Below are positions 25,391 through 33,161 of a stretch of 64,000 bases of DNA, piece by piece; positions within the stretch are counted from its first letter, which is position 1, and every line of letters begins with the position of its first letter. The notes under the pieces are model-generated. The model saw only the letters and a list, made by a program, of their open reading frames with translations. It was not told the DNA's origin and ran no database searches. Source of the stretch: Pseudomonas sp. Bc-h. GTDB taxonomy: Bacteria; Pseudomonadota; Gammaproteobacteria; Pseudomonadales; Pseudomonadaceae. Where the stretch lies: assembly GCF_002080045.1 (NCBI RefSeq), contig NZ_MUIN01000013.1, forward strand, positions 197,645-261,644, written 5' to 3'. The translations under genes were made by a program, and so were the position numbers.

Positions 25391-25402
25391 CAGCGGCTCG
25401 AC

Positions 25403-25423
25403 GACCCGGCCGTATGCCGGGTC
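25403..25423 (+). terminator. Hairpin terminator
   Basis: GACCCGGC, loop CGTAT, GCCGGGTC: a perfect 8-bp GC-rich stem, 13 bases past the stop of the small acidic protein. No long T-run. Confidence 0.65.
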
Positions 25424-25565
25424 CTTACTCACGCGTTTGACCGGTCAAGAAAACCCTGTGCTATTCACTTGAATTGCAACGCTAATCTTTTGTTTTAAAG
25501 AGGGAATTTTTTATTTGTCGAACAATCTTTGGCTTACCGAAACCCTCTTGCCAAGGAGATAAAAG

Positions 25566-25790
25566 ATGGCTCAGGAAAAACACTACCGCATCGACTACCT
25601 GCTTAACGGCAGCTACAAGACTTTTTACGTCCGCGCCTCCAACATGGACAACGCTGAGGCCTGGCATTGGGCAACGGTCGATGCGGGCATAGGTCAACTG
25701 CCCAAGTACCGAACAGACCCGGTGACCAAGCTCAGCAAGCCGCAAGCGGAGAAACACGGGATCACTGATGTCGAGTGGCGGACAGGCTGA
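25566..25790 (+). CDS. Small conserved Pseudomonas protein (DUF6555-like)
   Basis: 74 aa. HYRIDYLLNGSYKTFYVRAS, MDNAEAWHWATVDAGIGQLP and KLSKPQAEKHGITDVEWR follow a pattern I associate with the small DUF6555 proteins of Pseudomonas. This is a tentative family name from memory. AAGGAG is correctly spaced before the ATG. It stands alone, with an AT-rich promoter-like stretch at 25470-25530. No enzymatic motif; function unknown. Confidence 0.72.
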   Translation: MAQEKHYRIDYLLNGSYKTFYVRASNMDNAEAWHWATVDAGIGQLPKYRTDPVTKLSKPQAEKHGITDVEWRTG

Positions 25791-25814
25791 GGACGCTTTG
25801 CGCGCCTAATTCTG

Positions 25815-25895
25815 ACGTATACGGCCCGGAAATCCTGTGGCAGGCCCTGCGACGATGTCTCGGACGCGGCCCTAACACGCCAGGGCCGTATACGT
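25815..25895. repeat. Long-range perfect inverted repeat
   Basis: ACGTATACGGCCC (25815-25827) and GGGCCGTATACGT (25883-25895) are a perfect 13-bp inverted pair around 55 bases. It starts 25 bases past the stop of the small protein at 25566. It could be an RNA hairpin ending that transcript, or a small RNA. Confidence 0.6.
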
Positions 25896-26012
25896 TCCAT
25901 CGATTTCGGCAATATCAATAATTCGTGAAAAAAGTGTGATTATTTTGTGAAAAATTGTTTCCCTCCCCGCACGATTCAAGGCCTGTCCGAGGGCGCTGTG
26001 AGGAGATTTACA

Positions 26013-26693
26013 TTGCAACCGACGCACCACGATCTGAAGACCGCCTCCCTGGGCGTACTGTTGAGGCTGGTCTTGGTGGGGGTGGCATTTGCCATGCTCT
26101 GGCTCGACATAGCGGTCTACCGAACGGACATCCTCGAGGTCTCGTTCACCGAAATCACCCAGGAGCTGATGCTGTTCGTTTGCGCCATGCTGTTCTGGAT
26201 GGCTCCCGGGTCTGCGCCGCAGCGAGGGTTCAAGATCCTCGCCGGTGGCTTTTTTGCCTGCCTGTTGATGCGTGAGCTTGACGGCCTGTTCGACCCTATA
26301 AGCCATAGCGCCTGGTGCTGGCCGTTCAGCCTGATCGCGCTGATATGCATAGGCCTGGCGTTCAGGCCGGCCAATCGAGCTGACACCTTTCAGGCGCTGG
26401 CGGCGTTCACCCGTACACCCGCCTTCGGAGCACTGTCCACTGGCCTGGCAGTGCTGGTTTTTTCGAGAATATTCGGCATGGGTGCGTTATGGCACCTGAT
26501 TCTCGATGACGGCTATGCGCGGCTTGCCAAGACCACCGTTGAGGAAGGCATCGAGCTGCTGACATACGCCATGTGGACGGCGGCTTCCCTTGAGTATTTC
26601 TTTGCACAACGCACTTTGTATGGCCCGACTCGCCAACTCCGCGCCTCGGCGTCTCAACGCGCGATTGTGCAGCGCGGTCATTCACGCACTTGA
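26013..26693 (+). CDS. Hypothetical multi-pass membrane protein
   Basis: 226 aa with about five to six hydrophobic segments (for example LLRLVLVGVAFAMLWLDI, LMLFVCAMLFWM, PFSLIALICIGLAF, LSTGLAVLVFSRIFGM). A glutamate-rich EEGIELLTYAMWTAASLEYF lies near the C-terminus. The frame opens with GTG at 25947, which lacks a ribosome site. TTG 26013 has GAGGAG 8 bases ahead and is the better start. I do not recognise a named family. It stands alone between two small genes. Confidence 0.65.
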   Translation: MQPTHHDLKTASLGVLLRLVLVGVAFAMLWLDIAVYRTDILEVSFTEITQELMLFVCAMLFWMAPGSAPQRGFKILAGGFFACLLMRELDGLFDPISHSAWCWPFSLIALICIGLAFRPANRADTFQALAAFTRTPAFGALSTGLAVLVFSRIFGMGALWHLILDDGYARLAKTTVEEGIELLTYAMWTAASLEYFFAQRTLYGPTRQLRASASQRAIVQRGHSRT

Positions 26694-26895
26694 ATGCAGG
26701 GTAATCGTGGAGAGCCGTACCGCTGAGCTTGTCCGCCGCTCACTGCCGAATTATCTGGTCACCAATTAGTGCTCCCACGGGCAACGCATTTGCTACACCA
26801 AGTGGAGGCCGCCGCTGGTGCCCAAGGGCGGGAAATATCTGGAATCTTCCCCATACACGGCAGTCCACCCTGAACAACAACAAGGAGTTTGCGTC

Positions 26896-27147
26896 ATGGC
26901 GATATCACCTCTTGAACTGCGCCACATCATCGAGTGTGGCTTCCTGCCCCTGCAATGCAGATGCTCAATTGATGAGATGAAAAACGTCTCGATCGAACTG
27001 GTCGACCCAGCCTCGGGAAAAAACCTGGTCGCGGGCGGCATTCCCATCGCTCAACTGGACACCAGCCGGGCTATCGCGAGTTTGATCGCGGAGCTTAAAA
27101 GTCAGCTCGTTTCCAGTCCGCAGGCCCCCGTAAGAAGCACTGCGTAG
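26896..27147 (+). CDS. DUF1652 family protein
   Basis: 83 aa. The start MAISPLELRHIIECGFLPLQCRC is the signature of DUF1652, a small family largely confined to Pseudomonas. The rest (VSIELVDPASGKNLVAGGIP, then a helix ending in SRAIASLIAELKSQL) also fits. AAGGAG is 8 bases before ATG 26896; the frame opens 26 codons earlier without support. Function unknown. It is convergent with the LysR gene, 12 bases between the ends. Confidence 0.85.
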   Translation: MAISPLELRHIIECGFLPLQCRCSIDEMKNVSIELVDPASGKNLVAGGIPIAQLDTSRAIASLIAELKSQLVSSPQAPVRSTA

Positions 27148-27159
27148 ACAGTGCTGTCT

Positions 27160-28083
27160 TCATTCCAGCCCCTGAGTGAGCTGAGCAATGAAGCCGCGAA
27201 TCCATTCGTGCTGCGGTTTGTCCTGCTTGGCGATGTCCCAGACCATGAACGACCGGAAGGACGGAACCGCCAGCGGCACGGGGCAGGTGGTCAACGGCAT
27301 GTGCTGAGCGAAGGCCCGCGCGGCAAAAGTCGGGATAGTCGCGACCACGTCGCTGCTCAGCAGGGTCGTCAGGGCCCCGGCGAAGTGGGTGAATGAAGCG
27401 GTCACTTTGCGCGTGTGGCCGGCTTTTTCGAACAAATCATCGATGAAGCCACGCCTGCCGTCGAAGCAGATGCGCACGTGTTCGGCAGCGAAGTACTCTT
27501 CCTGACTCAGGCTTTCCTGGCCACAGGCGCCTGGCCGGAACAGGCAGGAATAGGAGGAAGAGAACAGCACCTGTGACGAGTAATTGGTGCTGAAGTCCTT
27601 CGGTTCGCTGCAAATCACCAGATCCATCGCTGGGTCGTGCAGTGCGTTTTTCCACAACGAACTGTTGGTCTGGTGAAAGGCGAAGCGCACCCCCAGTCGC
27701 TCCCTGGACACGGCCTCGACCAGCCTGGGCGCGAGGAACGCCTCGATGTCATCGGACATCGCGAGGTTGAAAACGTAGTGGGATTCCTGAGGGGAGAACG
27801 CTGCATCTGAACCCAGCAGCGCAGAGACCGTCGACAGCGCCTCGGCAATCATCGGTGCAATCTCAAGCGCACGCCGGGTGGGCTGCATGCCCGCGCTGGT
27901 CCGGACAAACAATTCATCGCCGAACTGCTCGCGCAGGCGCCTGAGCGCCGAGCTCACCGCACCCTGGGTGACATGCAGCACGGCCGAGGCCCTCGTCGCG
28001 CTGCGCTCGGTCATCAGGCAGTGAAACGTCAGCAGCAGATTCAGGTCGGTGCGAGAGATATTACGTACGTTAATCCGGTTCAT
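27160..28083 (-). CDS. LysR-family transcriptional regulator
   Basis: 307 aa. An N-terminal winged helix-turn-helix (LNLLLTFHCLMTERSATRASAVLHVTQGAVSSALRRLREQF) is followed by a LysR effector-binding domain of the NodD-like type (PBP2 fold; FNLAMSDDIEAFLAPRLVEAV, MDLVICSEP). It is divergent from the MFS-nitrilase operon, with 87 bases between the starts, the classical position for a LysR activator of its neighbours. TCCTAGGA at 28118-28125 is a short palindrome in this gap. The inducer may be a nitrile or its acid product, inferred from context. Confidence 0.9.
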   Translation of the reverse strand: MNRINVRNISRTDLNLLLTFHCLMTERSATRASAVLHVTQGAVSSALRRLREQFGDELFVRTSAGMQPTRRALEIAPMIAEALSTVSALLGSDAAFSPQESHYVFNLAMSDDIEAFLAPRLVEAVSRERLGVRFAFHQTNSSLWKNALHDPAMDLVICSEPKDFSTNYSSQVLFSSSYSCLFRPGACGQESLSQEEYFAAEHVRICFDGRRGFIDDLFEKAGHTRKVTASFTHFAGALTTLLSSDVVATIPTFAARAFAQHMPLTTCPVPLAVPSFRSFMVWDIAKQDKPQHEWIRGFIAQLTQGLE

Positions 28084-28170
28084 ATTTCCTAATCGTTTGC
28101 GACGAGCCCTGAGCGGTTCCTAGGATGTCCCCCAAAAGAAGAACACGAAACCAACCAAAGGGGCAGTCTT

Positions 28171-29493
28171 ATGAGCGTGGCACAGAAATCGATAAGCAAG
28201 GGGCATGCCCCGACCAGGCCGGCGGACCTGGATATCCGCAAACGCGCCATTGCCGTGGGCATCGGCAACTTCATGGAGTGGTTCGATTTCGCGATCTATG
28301 GGTATTTTGCGGGCGTGATTGGTGCGTTGTTTTTCCCATCCACCGCTGCCGGCGTCTCGATGTTGTCGTCGCTGGCGGTGTTCGCGGTCGGCTTTCTTTC
28401 CCGACCACTCGGCGCCTTGATACTGGGCCCGTTGGGCGACAGGCTCGGGCGCCGCGCGGTGCTGATCGTGACGGTGTTCGGCATGGGGATCTGCACCACG
28501 ATCATCGGCCTGCTGCCCCCGTATAGCGCAATCGGCATCGCCGCGCCCATCCTGCTCATCGCGTTACGGTTCATTCAGGGGATGATGGTGGGCGGCGAGT
28601 GGTCCAGCGCCGGGATCTACATCGTCGAGAGCGCGCCGAACAACCGCAGGGCGACGGCGGCCAGCGTCATCACCGGCACGGCGGGCCTGGCCTTTCTGTT
28701 TGGTACCTTCACCGCCGCGCTGCTTTCCTCAGGCCTGACTGACGAACAACTGACGGCCTGGGGATGGCGGGTTCCGTTCGTTGTCTCGATCGTGATGACC
28801 GGTGTCGCCGTGTTCATCAGGCGCAAGCTGGGGGACACGCCGGTCTACGAAGAGTTGGTCAAGCAGCGTGCTTCGATGAAGCTGGCAGCGCCGACGCCCG
28901 CTGCAAAACGCAAGGCGTTCATCACCACCTATGCGTTCTCCGCCTTGTTCGGCGTGTCGCTGTATTACTTCATCACCTACGCCAACAACCATCTCGTCAC
29001 CTCTGTCGGCCTGCCCAAGAGCACAGCGCTCTGGCTTTGCAGTATCGCCTTGGTGGTCTATTGCATCGTCAACCCGCTCATTGGCCGCCTGAGCGATGCA
29101 ATCGGTCGCCGCAAGCTGCTGCTGTTCGCCGCCGCCGGCCTCACGGTCATGGCCTACCCGATCTTCTGGATGCTCAACAGTGGCGACACGACGTTGATCG
29201 TGGCCGCGTTACTGATCTTTGGAATTCTGGTCGCGATTACCGCAGTGATGGACGTCGTGCTGCTGGTGGAAGTGTTCCCGGCATCGATCCGCTCCACCGG
29301 CGCCGCGCTGGGGCACAACCTGGCGCTCGCCACTCTGGCAGGCCCGGGGCCGTTCATTGCCGCAGCGCTGATCAAGGCCACCGGCGACGCAAACATTCCT
29401 GCGCTTTATCTCACGGCAGTCTCGGCGATCTGCTTCGTCGTCCTGCTGGTGATGCTTCCAGAAACCAAAGACAACAACATTTCCGAGTACTAG
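28171..29493 (+). CDS. MFS transporter, metabolite:proton symporter type
   Basis: 440 aa with twelve predicted membrane helices. IGNFMEWFDFAIYGYFAGVIGALFFP and GPLGDRLGRRAVLI are the signature motifs of the MHS branch of the MFS (shikimate, citrate and dicarboxylate-type carriers). It should import an organic acid or related metabolite with protons. The nitrilase gene follows after only 10 bases, so the pair is probably one operon. The most likely cargo is the nitrile or carboxylate handled by the nitrilase. Confidence 0.9.
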   Translation: MSVAQKSISKGHAPTRPADLDIRKRAIAVGIGNFMEWFDFAIYGYFAGVIGALFFPSTAAGVSMLSSLAVFAVGFLSRPLGALILGPLGDRLGRRAVLIVTVFGMGICTTIIGLLPPYSAIGIAAPILLIALRFIQGMMVGGEWSSAGIYIVESAPNNRRATAASVITGTAGLAFLFGTFTAALLSSGLTDEQLTAWGWRVPFVVSIVMTGVAVFIRRKLGDTPVYEELVKQRASMKLAAPTPAAKRKAFITTYAFSALFGVSLYYFITYANNHLVTSVGLPKSTALWLCSIALVVYCIVNPLIGRLSDAIGRRKLLLFAAAGLTVMAYPIFWMLNSGDTTLIVAALLIFGILVAITAVMDVVLLVEVFPASIRSTGAALGHNLALATLAGPGPFIAAALIKATGDANIPALYLTAVSAICFVVLLVMLPETKDNNISEY

Positions 29494-29503
29494 GAGTATC
29501 CGC

Positions 29504-30430
29504 ATGACCCGTGTAGCCGTGATTCAGGCGTCATCCATTCCTTTCGCCCCGGTGGCAAGCGTCGAAAAGGCCTGCGCTATCCTGCACCGCGTCGCCAGTC
29601 AGGGCGCGAAACTGGCGGTGTTTCCCGAAGCCTTCATCGGCGGGTACCCCAAAGGCCAGAGCTTTGGCAGTGTGGTCGGCAATCGCAGCACCACCGGCCG
29701 AGACCTCTACAACGAATACGTCGAGGGCGCGGTGGCGCTGGACGGACCGGAACTGGCGGTGCTGGCCGACTGTGTCGACGAGCTCAACGTGATGGTGGTC
29801 ATGGGCATCATCGAGCGCTTCGGCCGCACCCTGTATTGCACCGCAGTCACGTTCATTCCTGGCAAGGGCATTGCCAACTACCATCGCAAACTGATGCCGA
29901 CCGGACAGGAAAGAATCATCTGGGGCTTTGGCGATGGCTCGACCATTGAAGCCATCGACACGGACATCGGCGTGATCGGCAATGTCATCTGCTGGGAGAA
30001 CTACATGCCGGCTCTGCGTCAGGCGATGTACGCTCAAGGCGTGCAGTTCTATTGCGCGCCGACCGCCGATGATCGCAAGAGCTGGGGCAGTTCGATGGTG
30101 CACATCGCCCTCGAAGGCCGCACCTTCGTGCTCTCGGCGTGCCAGTCCATCAAGCTGGAAGAGTACCCGGAAAGTTATCAGCAGGCGTTTGGCCTGGACT
30201 TCAAATCGGACGAGTACGTCATGCGTGGCGGCAGCATGATCGTCAGTCCCATGGGCGAGGTTCTCGCGGGGCCTGTCTACGACTGTGAAACCGAACTGTA
30301 CGCCGACGTCGACCTGTCGATCCTCAGCAAGTCCAACCTGGATTTCGACGTCTGCGGCCACTACTCACGGCCGGATATCTTCGAATTGAATGTGAATACC
30401 AAGGCGATGAAGGCAGTTAATTTCAACTGA
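29504..30430 (+). CDS. Nitrilase
   Basis: 308 aa. The catalytic triad is visible: Glu in FPEAFIGGYPKG, Lys in NYHRKLMPTGQERIIWG, Cys in GNVICWENYMP. A second family glutamate region, HIALEGRTFVLSACQ, is also present. Length and the GGYPKG and CWENYMP motifs fit true nitrilases (nitrile to acid plus ammonia) rather than amidases or carbamoylases. Whether it prefers aliphatic, aryl or arylacetonitriles is not decidable here. It is preceded by a probable uptake MFS gene and a divergent LysR regulator, and followed by a perfect bidirectional terminator. Confidence 0.93.
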   Translation: MTRVAVIQASSIPFAPVASVEKACAILHRVASQGAKLAVFPEAFIGGYPKGQSFGSVVGNRSTTGRDLYNEYVEGAVALDGPELAVLADCVDELNVMVVMGIIERFGRTLYCTAVTFIPGKGIANYHRKLMPTGQERIIWGFGDGSTIEAIDTDIGVIGNVICWENYMPALRQAMYAQGVQFYCAPTADDRKSWGSSMVHIALEGRTFVLSACQSIKLEEYPESYQQAFGLDFKSDEYVMRGGSMIVSPMGEVLAGPVYDCETELYADVDLSILSKSNLDFDVCGHYSRPDIFELNVNTKAMKAVNFN

Positions 30431-30446
30431 GTGCTGCCGTCGATCC

Positions 30447-30490
30447 AATAGCGCCTGAATGCGATGCCTTGATTGCATTCAGGCGCTATT
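30447..30490. terminator. Bidirectional terminator between convergent genes
   Basis: A 16-bp perfect stem (AATAGCGCCTGAATGC / GCATTCAGGCGCTATT) around a 12-base loop. It lies between the nitrilase stop and the TauA-like stop and can serve both strands, since the ends supply A/T-rich flanks. Confidence 0.85.
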
Positions 30491-30497
30491 GCTGACC

Positions 30498-31484
30498 TCA
30501 TTCGCTGATGAACTTGTCGCTGACGAACGACGAGTAGTCAGGCAACACGCTTTCGATCTTGCCCTGTTCCTTCAGGAACTCGGCGGTCTTGGCGATGGCG
30601 GTCACCGTGCCGCCGCCGAGCAGTTCCGGGGACTTCTGTTCGGCAGCAGTGGGGAAGTGCGAGCCGTCCAGCAGTTCGGGGATGTCGGCTGCGTTCGAAC
30701 CGGTGAAGCGGGCGATGGTCTTGACCGGTTGCGAGTCTGCCGTCCATTCGGATTTGTGCGCGGTGTAGTCGGCAATCGCTGCCAGGCTGACCTTGGCGAA
30801 GTCGGCGACGACCTTTGGATTCTTCTCTGCGAAGTCCTTGCGCGCTACCCACACTTCGAACGTCGGTGCGCCCCATTGGGACACCTGGCCTGCGTCGGTG
30901 AGGATCTTGCCGGTCTTGCGGATCTCGCCCAATGCCGGCGACCAGGTGAATGCGCCGTCGATGTCTCCGCGTTTCCACGCGGCGGTGATCTGCATCGGCG
31001 TCAGGTTGACGATGGTGACCTGACGAGGATCGATGTTCCAGTGCTTGAGCGCGCCCAACAGACTGTAGTGAGAGGTCGACACGAACGGCACCGCGATCTT
31101 CTTGCCGATCAGGTCCTGCGGGTTGGCGATGCCACTGCCATTGCGCACCACCAGCGCTTCGGAGCTCTGGATTTGCGAGGTGACGATGAACGCCACCAGA
31201 GGCATGTTGCGCGAAGCGGCAGCGGCCAGCGGGCTCGACCCCAGATTGCCGATCTGCACGTCGCCCGAGGCCATAGCGGCCAGCACCGCAGGGCCTGCAT
31301 CGAATTGGCGCCAGTCGATCTTGCTGCCGATGGCCTTCTCGTATTCGCCGTCGGCGATGGCGCGCTTCACCGGGTCGATGCCAGTGATGTAGCCAAAGGT
31401 GAGGTCAGCGGCCTGCGCCGTCAGCGAAAGCACCAAGGCACCCAGCACGGCACCCGCTCTAAACGTCCTGCTTGTTTTAGTCAT
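30498..31484 (-). CDS. TauA-like periplasmic taurine/sulfonate-binding protein (no adjacent permease)
   Basis: 328 aa with a signal peptide (residues ~1-25, ending LTAQAADLTFGYITG). The fold is the NitT/TauT substrate-binding type: FGYITGIDPVKRAIADG, DVQIGNLGSSPLAAAASR, SGIANPQDLIGKKIAVPF, DGAFTWSPALGEI. This is closest to TauA (taurine). No tauB, tauC or tauD gene lies beside it, so it must share a permease elsewhere or serve another role. Its upstream region contains AATTTAAATATCATT, similar to one upstream of the SsuA-like gene. Regulation is probably sulfate starvation, inferred from family. Confidence 0.87.
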   Translation of the reverse strand: MTKTSRTFRAGAVLGALVLSLTAQAADLTFGYITGIDPVKRAIADGEYEKAIGSKIDWRQFDAGPAVLAAMASGDVQIGNLGSSPLAAAASRNMPLVAFIVTSQIQSSEALVVRNGSGIANPQDLIGKKIAVPFVSTSHYSLLGALKHWNIDPRQVTIVNLTPMQITAAWKRGDIDGAFTWSPALGEIRKTGKILTDAGQVSQWGAPTFEVWVARKDFAEKNPKVVADFAKVSLAAIADYTAHKSEWTADSQPVKTIARFTGSNAADIPELLDGSHFPTAAEQKSPELLGGGTVTAIAKTAEFLKEQGKIESVLPDYSSFVSDKFISE

Positions 31485-31623
31485 TTTTGAACACGCTCAG
31501 GGTTGGAAAGTGCGGCGATATCGCATCGAACCGCGTTCTGGGCTTGGAGATTAATGTTCTATCAACTGGAATTTAAATATCATTTTGGAATTAGCTTAAG
31601 TGGACGTTTGCGCCGCGCCCAGC

Positions 31624-31639
31624 TGTTGCCTGAGCAACA
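31624..31639. promoter_or_regulatory. Candidate activator (enhancer) palindrome
   Basis: TGTTG-CCTGAG-CAACA, flanked by C and G to give a 6-bp arm pair; the same pattern and spacing recur at 54875-54890. It lies 84 bp upstream of a sigma-54 motif, where enhancer-binding proteins usually bind. Assignment to SfnR or another activator is inference. Confidence 0.5.
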
Positions 31640-31722
31640 GTTGATAAGCAAGGTGATTAAAAAACAATAAGTTACGGTGCTTGTTCGCGTCTCTTCGACC
31701 TGATTTCCCGAACTTTGCTGTA

Positions 31723-31738
31723 TGGCACAAAGCCTGCA
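31723..31738 (+). promoter_or_regulatory. Candidate sigma-54 promoter
   Basis: TGGCACA-AAGC-CTGCA has GG and GC exactly at the -24/-12 spacing and differs from the consensus only at minor positions. The predicted transcript starts ~107 bases before the permease gene at 31856. Confidence 0.6.
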
Positions 31739-31805
31739 ATCAACCCTGAACGCTTCATAAAGGCACTCTTCAATGAGCGTCCCACTTGTCATTTCAGGAG
31801 TTTCA

Positions 31806-31859
31806 GTGCCTACCGTTATCCGCCTGCCGCGCCGCTTGAAACAGCGGGCGCCGCGATGA
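31806..31859 (+). CDS. Possible 17-residue leader peptide
   Basis: GTG start with AGGAG 5 bases ahead; product VPTVIRLPRRLKQRAPR (initiator Met in vivo), with five Arg. Its TGA overlaps the permease ATG (ATGA), whereas the permease itself has a poor ribosome-binding site. This suggests translational coupling, and the Arg-rich sequence could attenuate in response to charged tRNA-Arg or simply recruit ribosomes. Confidence 0.4.
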   Translation: MPTVIRLPRRLKQRAPR

Positions 31860-32521
31860 ATTTCGATGTCGATTTTGTTCTCACTACTTTGCCTGCATTC
31901 ATCGCCGCCGTCGGTGTCACGCTGCAGGTCGGTCTGATCGCCATTGGCACCTCGTTGTGTGTCGCGCTGATCAACGCCGCCATTGCCGTGTTTCAAGTAC
32001 CCGTGCTGCGTTCGCTGGTGCGGTTGTATGTCGAACTGGCGCGCAACACGCCGCTGTTGATTCAGCTGTTTTTCATCTACTTCGCGCTGCCGAGTATCGG
32101 TATCCGGATTTCCGGGTTCGCCTCGGCGATCATCGCGATGACCTTTCTGGGTGGCGCGTATCTGACCGAGATTGTGCGGGCGGGGGTCGAGGCGGTGCCG
32201 AAGGCGCAGATCGAATCCGGCCTGTCGATCGGGCTGTCTCGCTGGCAGTTGCTGCGCCACGTGATACTGCCCCAGGCGGGGATTCTCAGCCTGCCAGCGC
32301 TGTTCGCCAACTTCGTGTTTCTGCTCAAGGAGACCACCGTGGTGTCGGCCGTGGCGGTGCCGGAGATTCTCTACACCACCAAGAATTACATCGCGCTTTA
32401 TTACAAGACCTACGAAATGCTCGCAGTGATGACCGGGCTCTGTGTACTGCTGTTCGTGCCGCTTTCGCTGTTGTTGCGCCTCGTCGAAAGGAGGCTCCAG
32501 CATGGCCAGTTCGGGTCTTGA
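31856..32521 (+). CDS. Polar amino acid-type ABC permease 1
   Basis: 221 aa. A HisMQ-type inner-membrane permease with about five helices; VRLYVELARNTPLLIQLFFIYFALPSIG and the cytoplasmic loop SGLSIGLSRWQLLRHVILPQA (EAA motif) are diagnostic. The long upstream frame from 31715 is not supported. It overlaps the next permease gene by 20 bases, which starts a four-gene operon (permease, permease, ATPase, binding protein). Given its setting among sulfur genes, a sulfur-containing amino acid such as cystine is a reasonable cargo. Confidence 0.88.
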   Translation: MNFDVDFVLTTLPAFIAAVGVTLQVGLIAIGTSLCVALINAAIAVFQVPVLRSLVRLYVELARNTPLLIQLFFIYFALPSIGIRISGFASAIIAMTFLGGAYLTEIVRAGVEAVPKAQIESGLSIGLSRWQLLRHVILPQAGILSLPALFANFVFLLKETTVVSAVAVPEILYTTKNYIALYYKTYEMLAVMTGLCVLLFVPLSLLLRLVERRLQHGQFGS

Positions 32522-33161
32522 ATTGTTATGGGTGTCCGCGCCGCAGCTGCTGACCGGTATCGGCCGCACGCTGGGCATTTCGGCGCTGGCCATCGTGTTC
32601 AGCAGCGTCGGGGGGGTGGCTTACGGCATTCTGCGCAACCTCGGGATTCGTTGGCTGGACCGCGTGCTGCTGGTGTACCTGGAAGCCTTCCGGGCGATTC
32701 CGGTGCTGGTCTGGCTCTATCTGTTCTTTTTCGCATTGCCGATTTTCCTGGGCTGGAGCATTTCCGGCTTCTGGTGCGCGGTGCTGGTGTTGTCGTTGTG
32801 GGGCATCAGTGAGACCGGCGAGGTGGTGCGTGGCGCCTTGCTGTCCATTCCTCGTGGTCAGCGCGAAGCGGGGCTTGCCATCGGTCTCGGATTGCCGGGG
32901 CTGTATGGACGGGTGTTGTTGCCTCAGGCGTTGCGTCGCATGACGCCGCCGATGATCAACGTGTTCACCCGGCTGATCAAGACCAGCTCCTTGGCGGTGC
33001 TGATCGGCGTGGTCGACGTGATCAAGATCGGCCAGCAGATCATCGAACGCACCTACGAGTCGGTGCTGATCTACGGCTTTCTGTTCCTGTTTTTCTTTTT
33101 CGTCTGCTATCCGTTGTCGGCCGCTTCACGTGTGCTCGAGCGACGCTGGAGTCACTCATGA
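32502..33161 (+). CDS. Polar amino acid-type ABC permease 2
   Basis: 219 aa with about five membrane helices. The EAA loop REAGLAIGLGLPGLYGRVLLPQALRR and the early motif YLEAFRAIPVLVWLYLFFFALP match HisMQ-type permeases. AAAGGAGG is 6-7 bases before ATG 32502. It overlaps the preceding permease by 20 bases and the following ATPase by the ATGA quadruplet, so the three are translationally linked. It pairs with the first permease as a heterodimer. Confidence 0.88.
   Translation: MASSGLELLWVSAPQLLTGIGRTLGISALAIVFSSVGGVAYGILRNLGIRWLDRVLLVYLEAFRAIPVLVWLYLFFFALPIFLGWSISGFWCAVLVLSLWGISETGEVVRGALLSIPRGQREAGLAIGLGLPGLYGRVLLPQALRRMTPPMINVFTRLIKTSSLAVLIGVVDVIKIGQQIIERTYESVLIYGFLFLFFFFVCYPLSAASRVLERRWSHS

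Larger units (their letters stand above)
31485..31855. other. Divergent promoter region of the first sulfur operon
   Basis: 371 bases. In order: AT-rich promoter-like DNA for the TauA-like gene (31550-31600), a TGTTG-N6-CAACA palindrome (31624-31639), a sigma-54 motif (31723-31738) and a 17-codon leader (31806-31859), the last three oriented to the plus-strand ABC operon. Confidence 0.6.
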
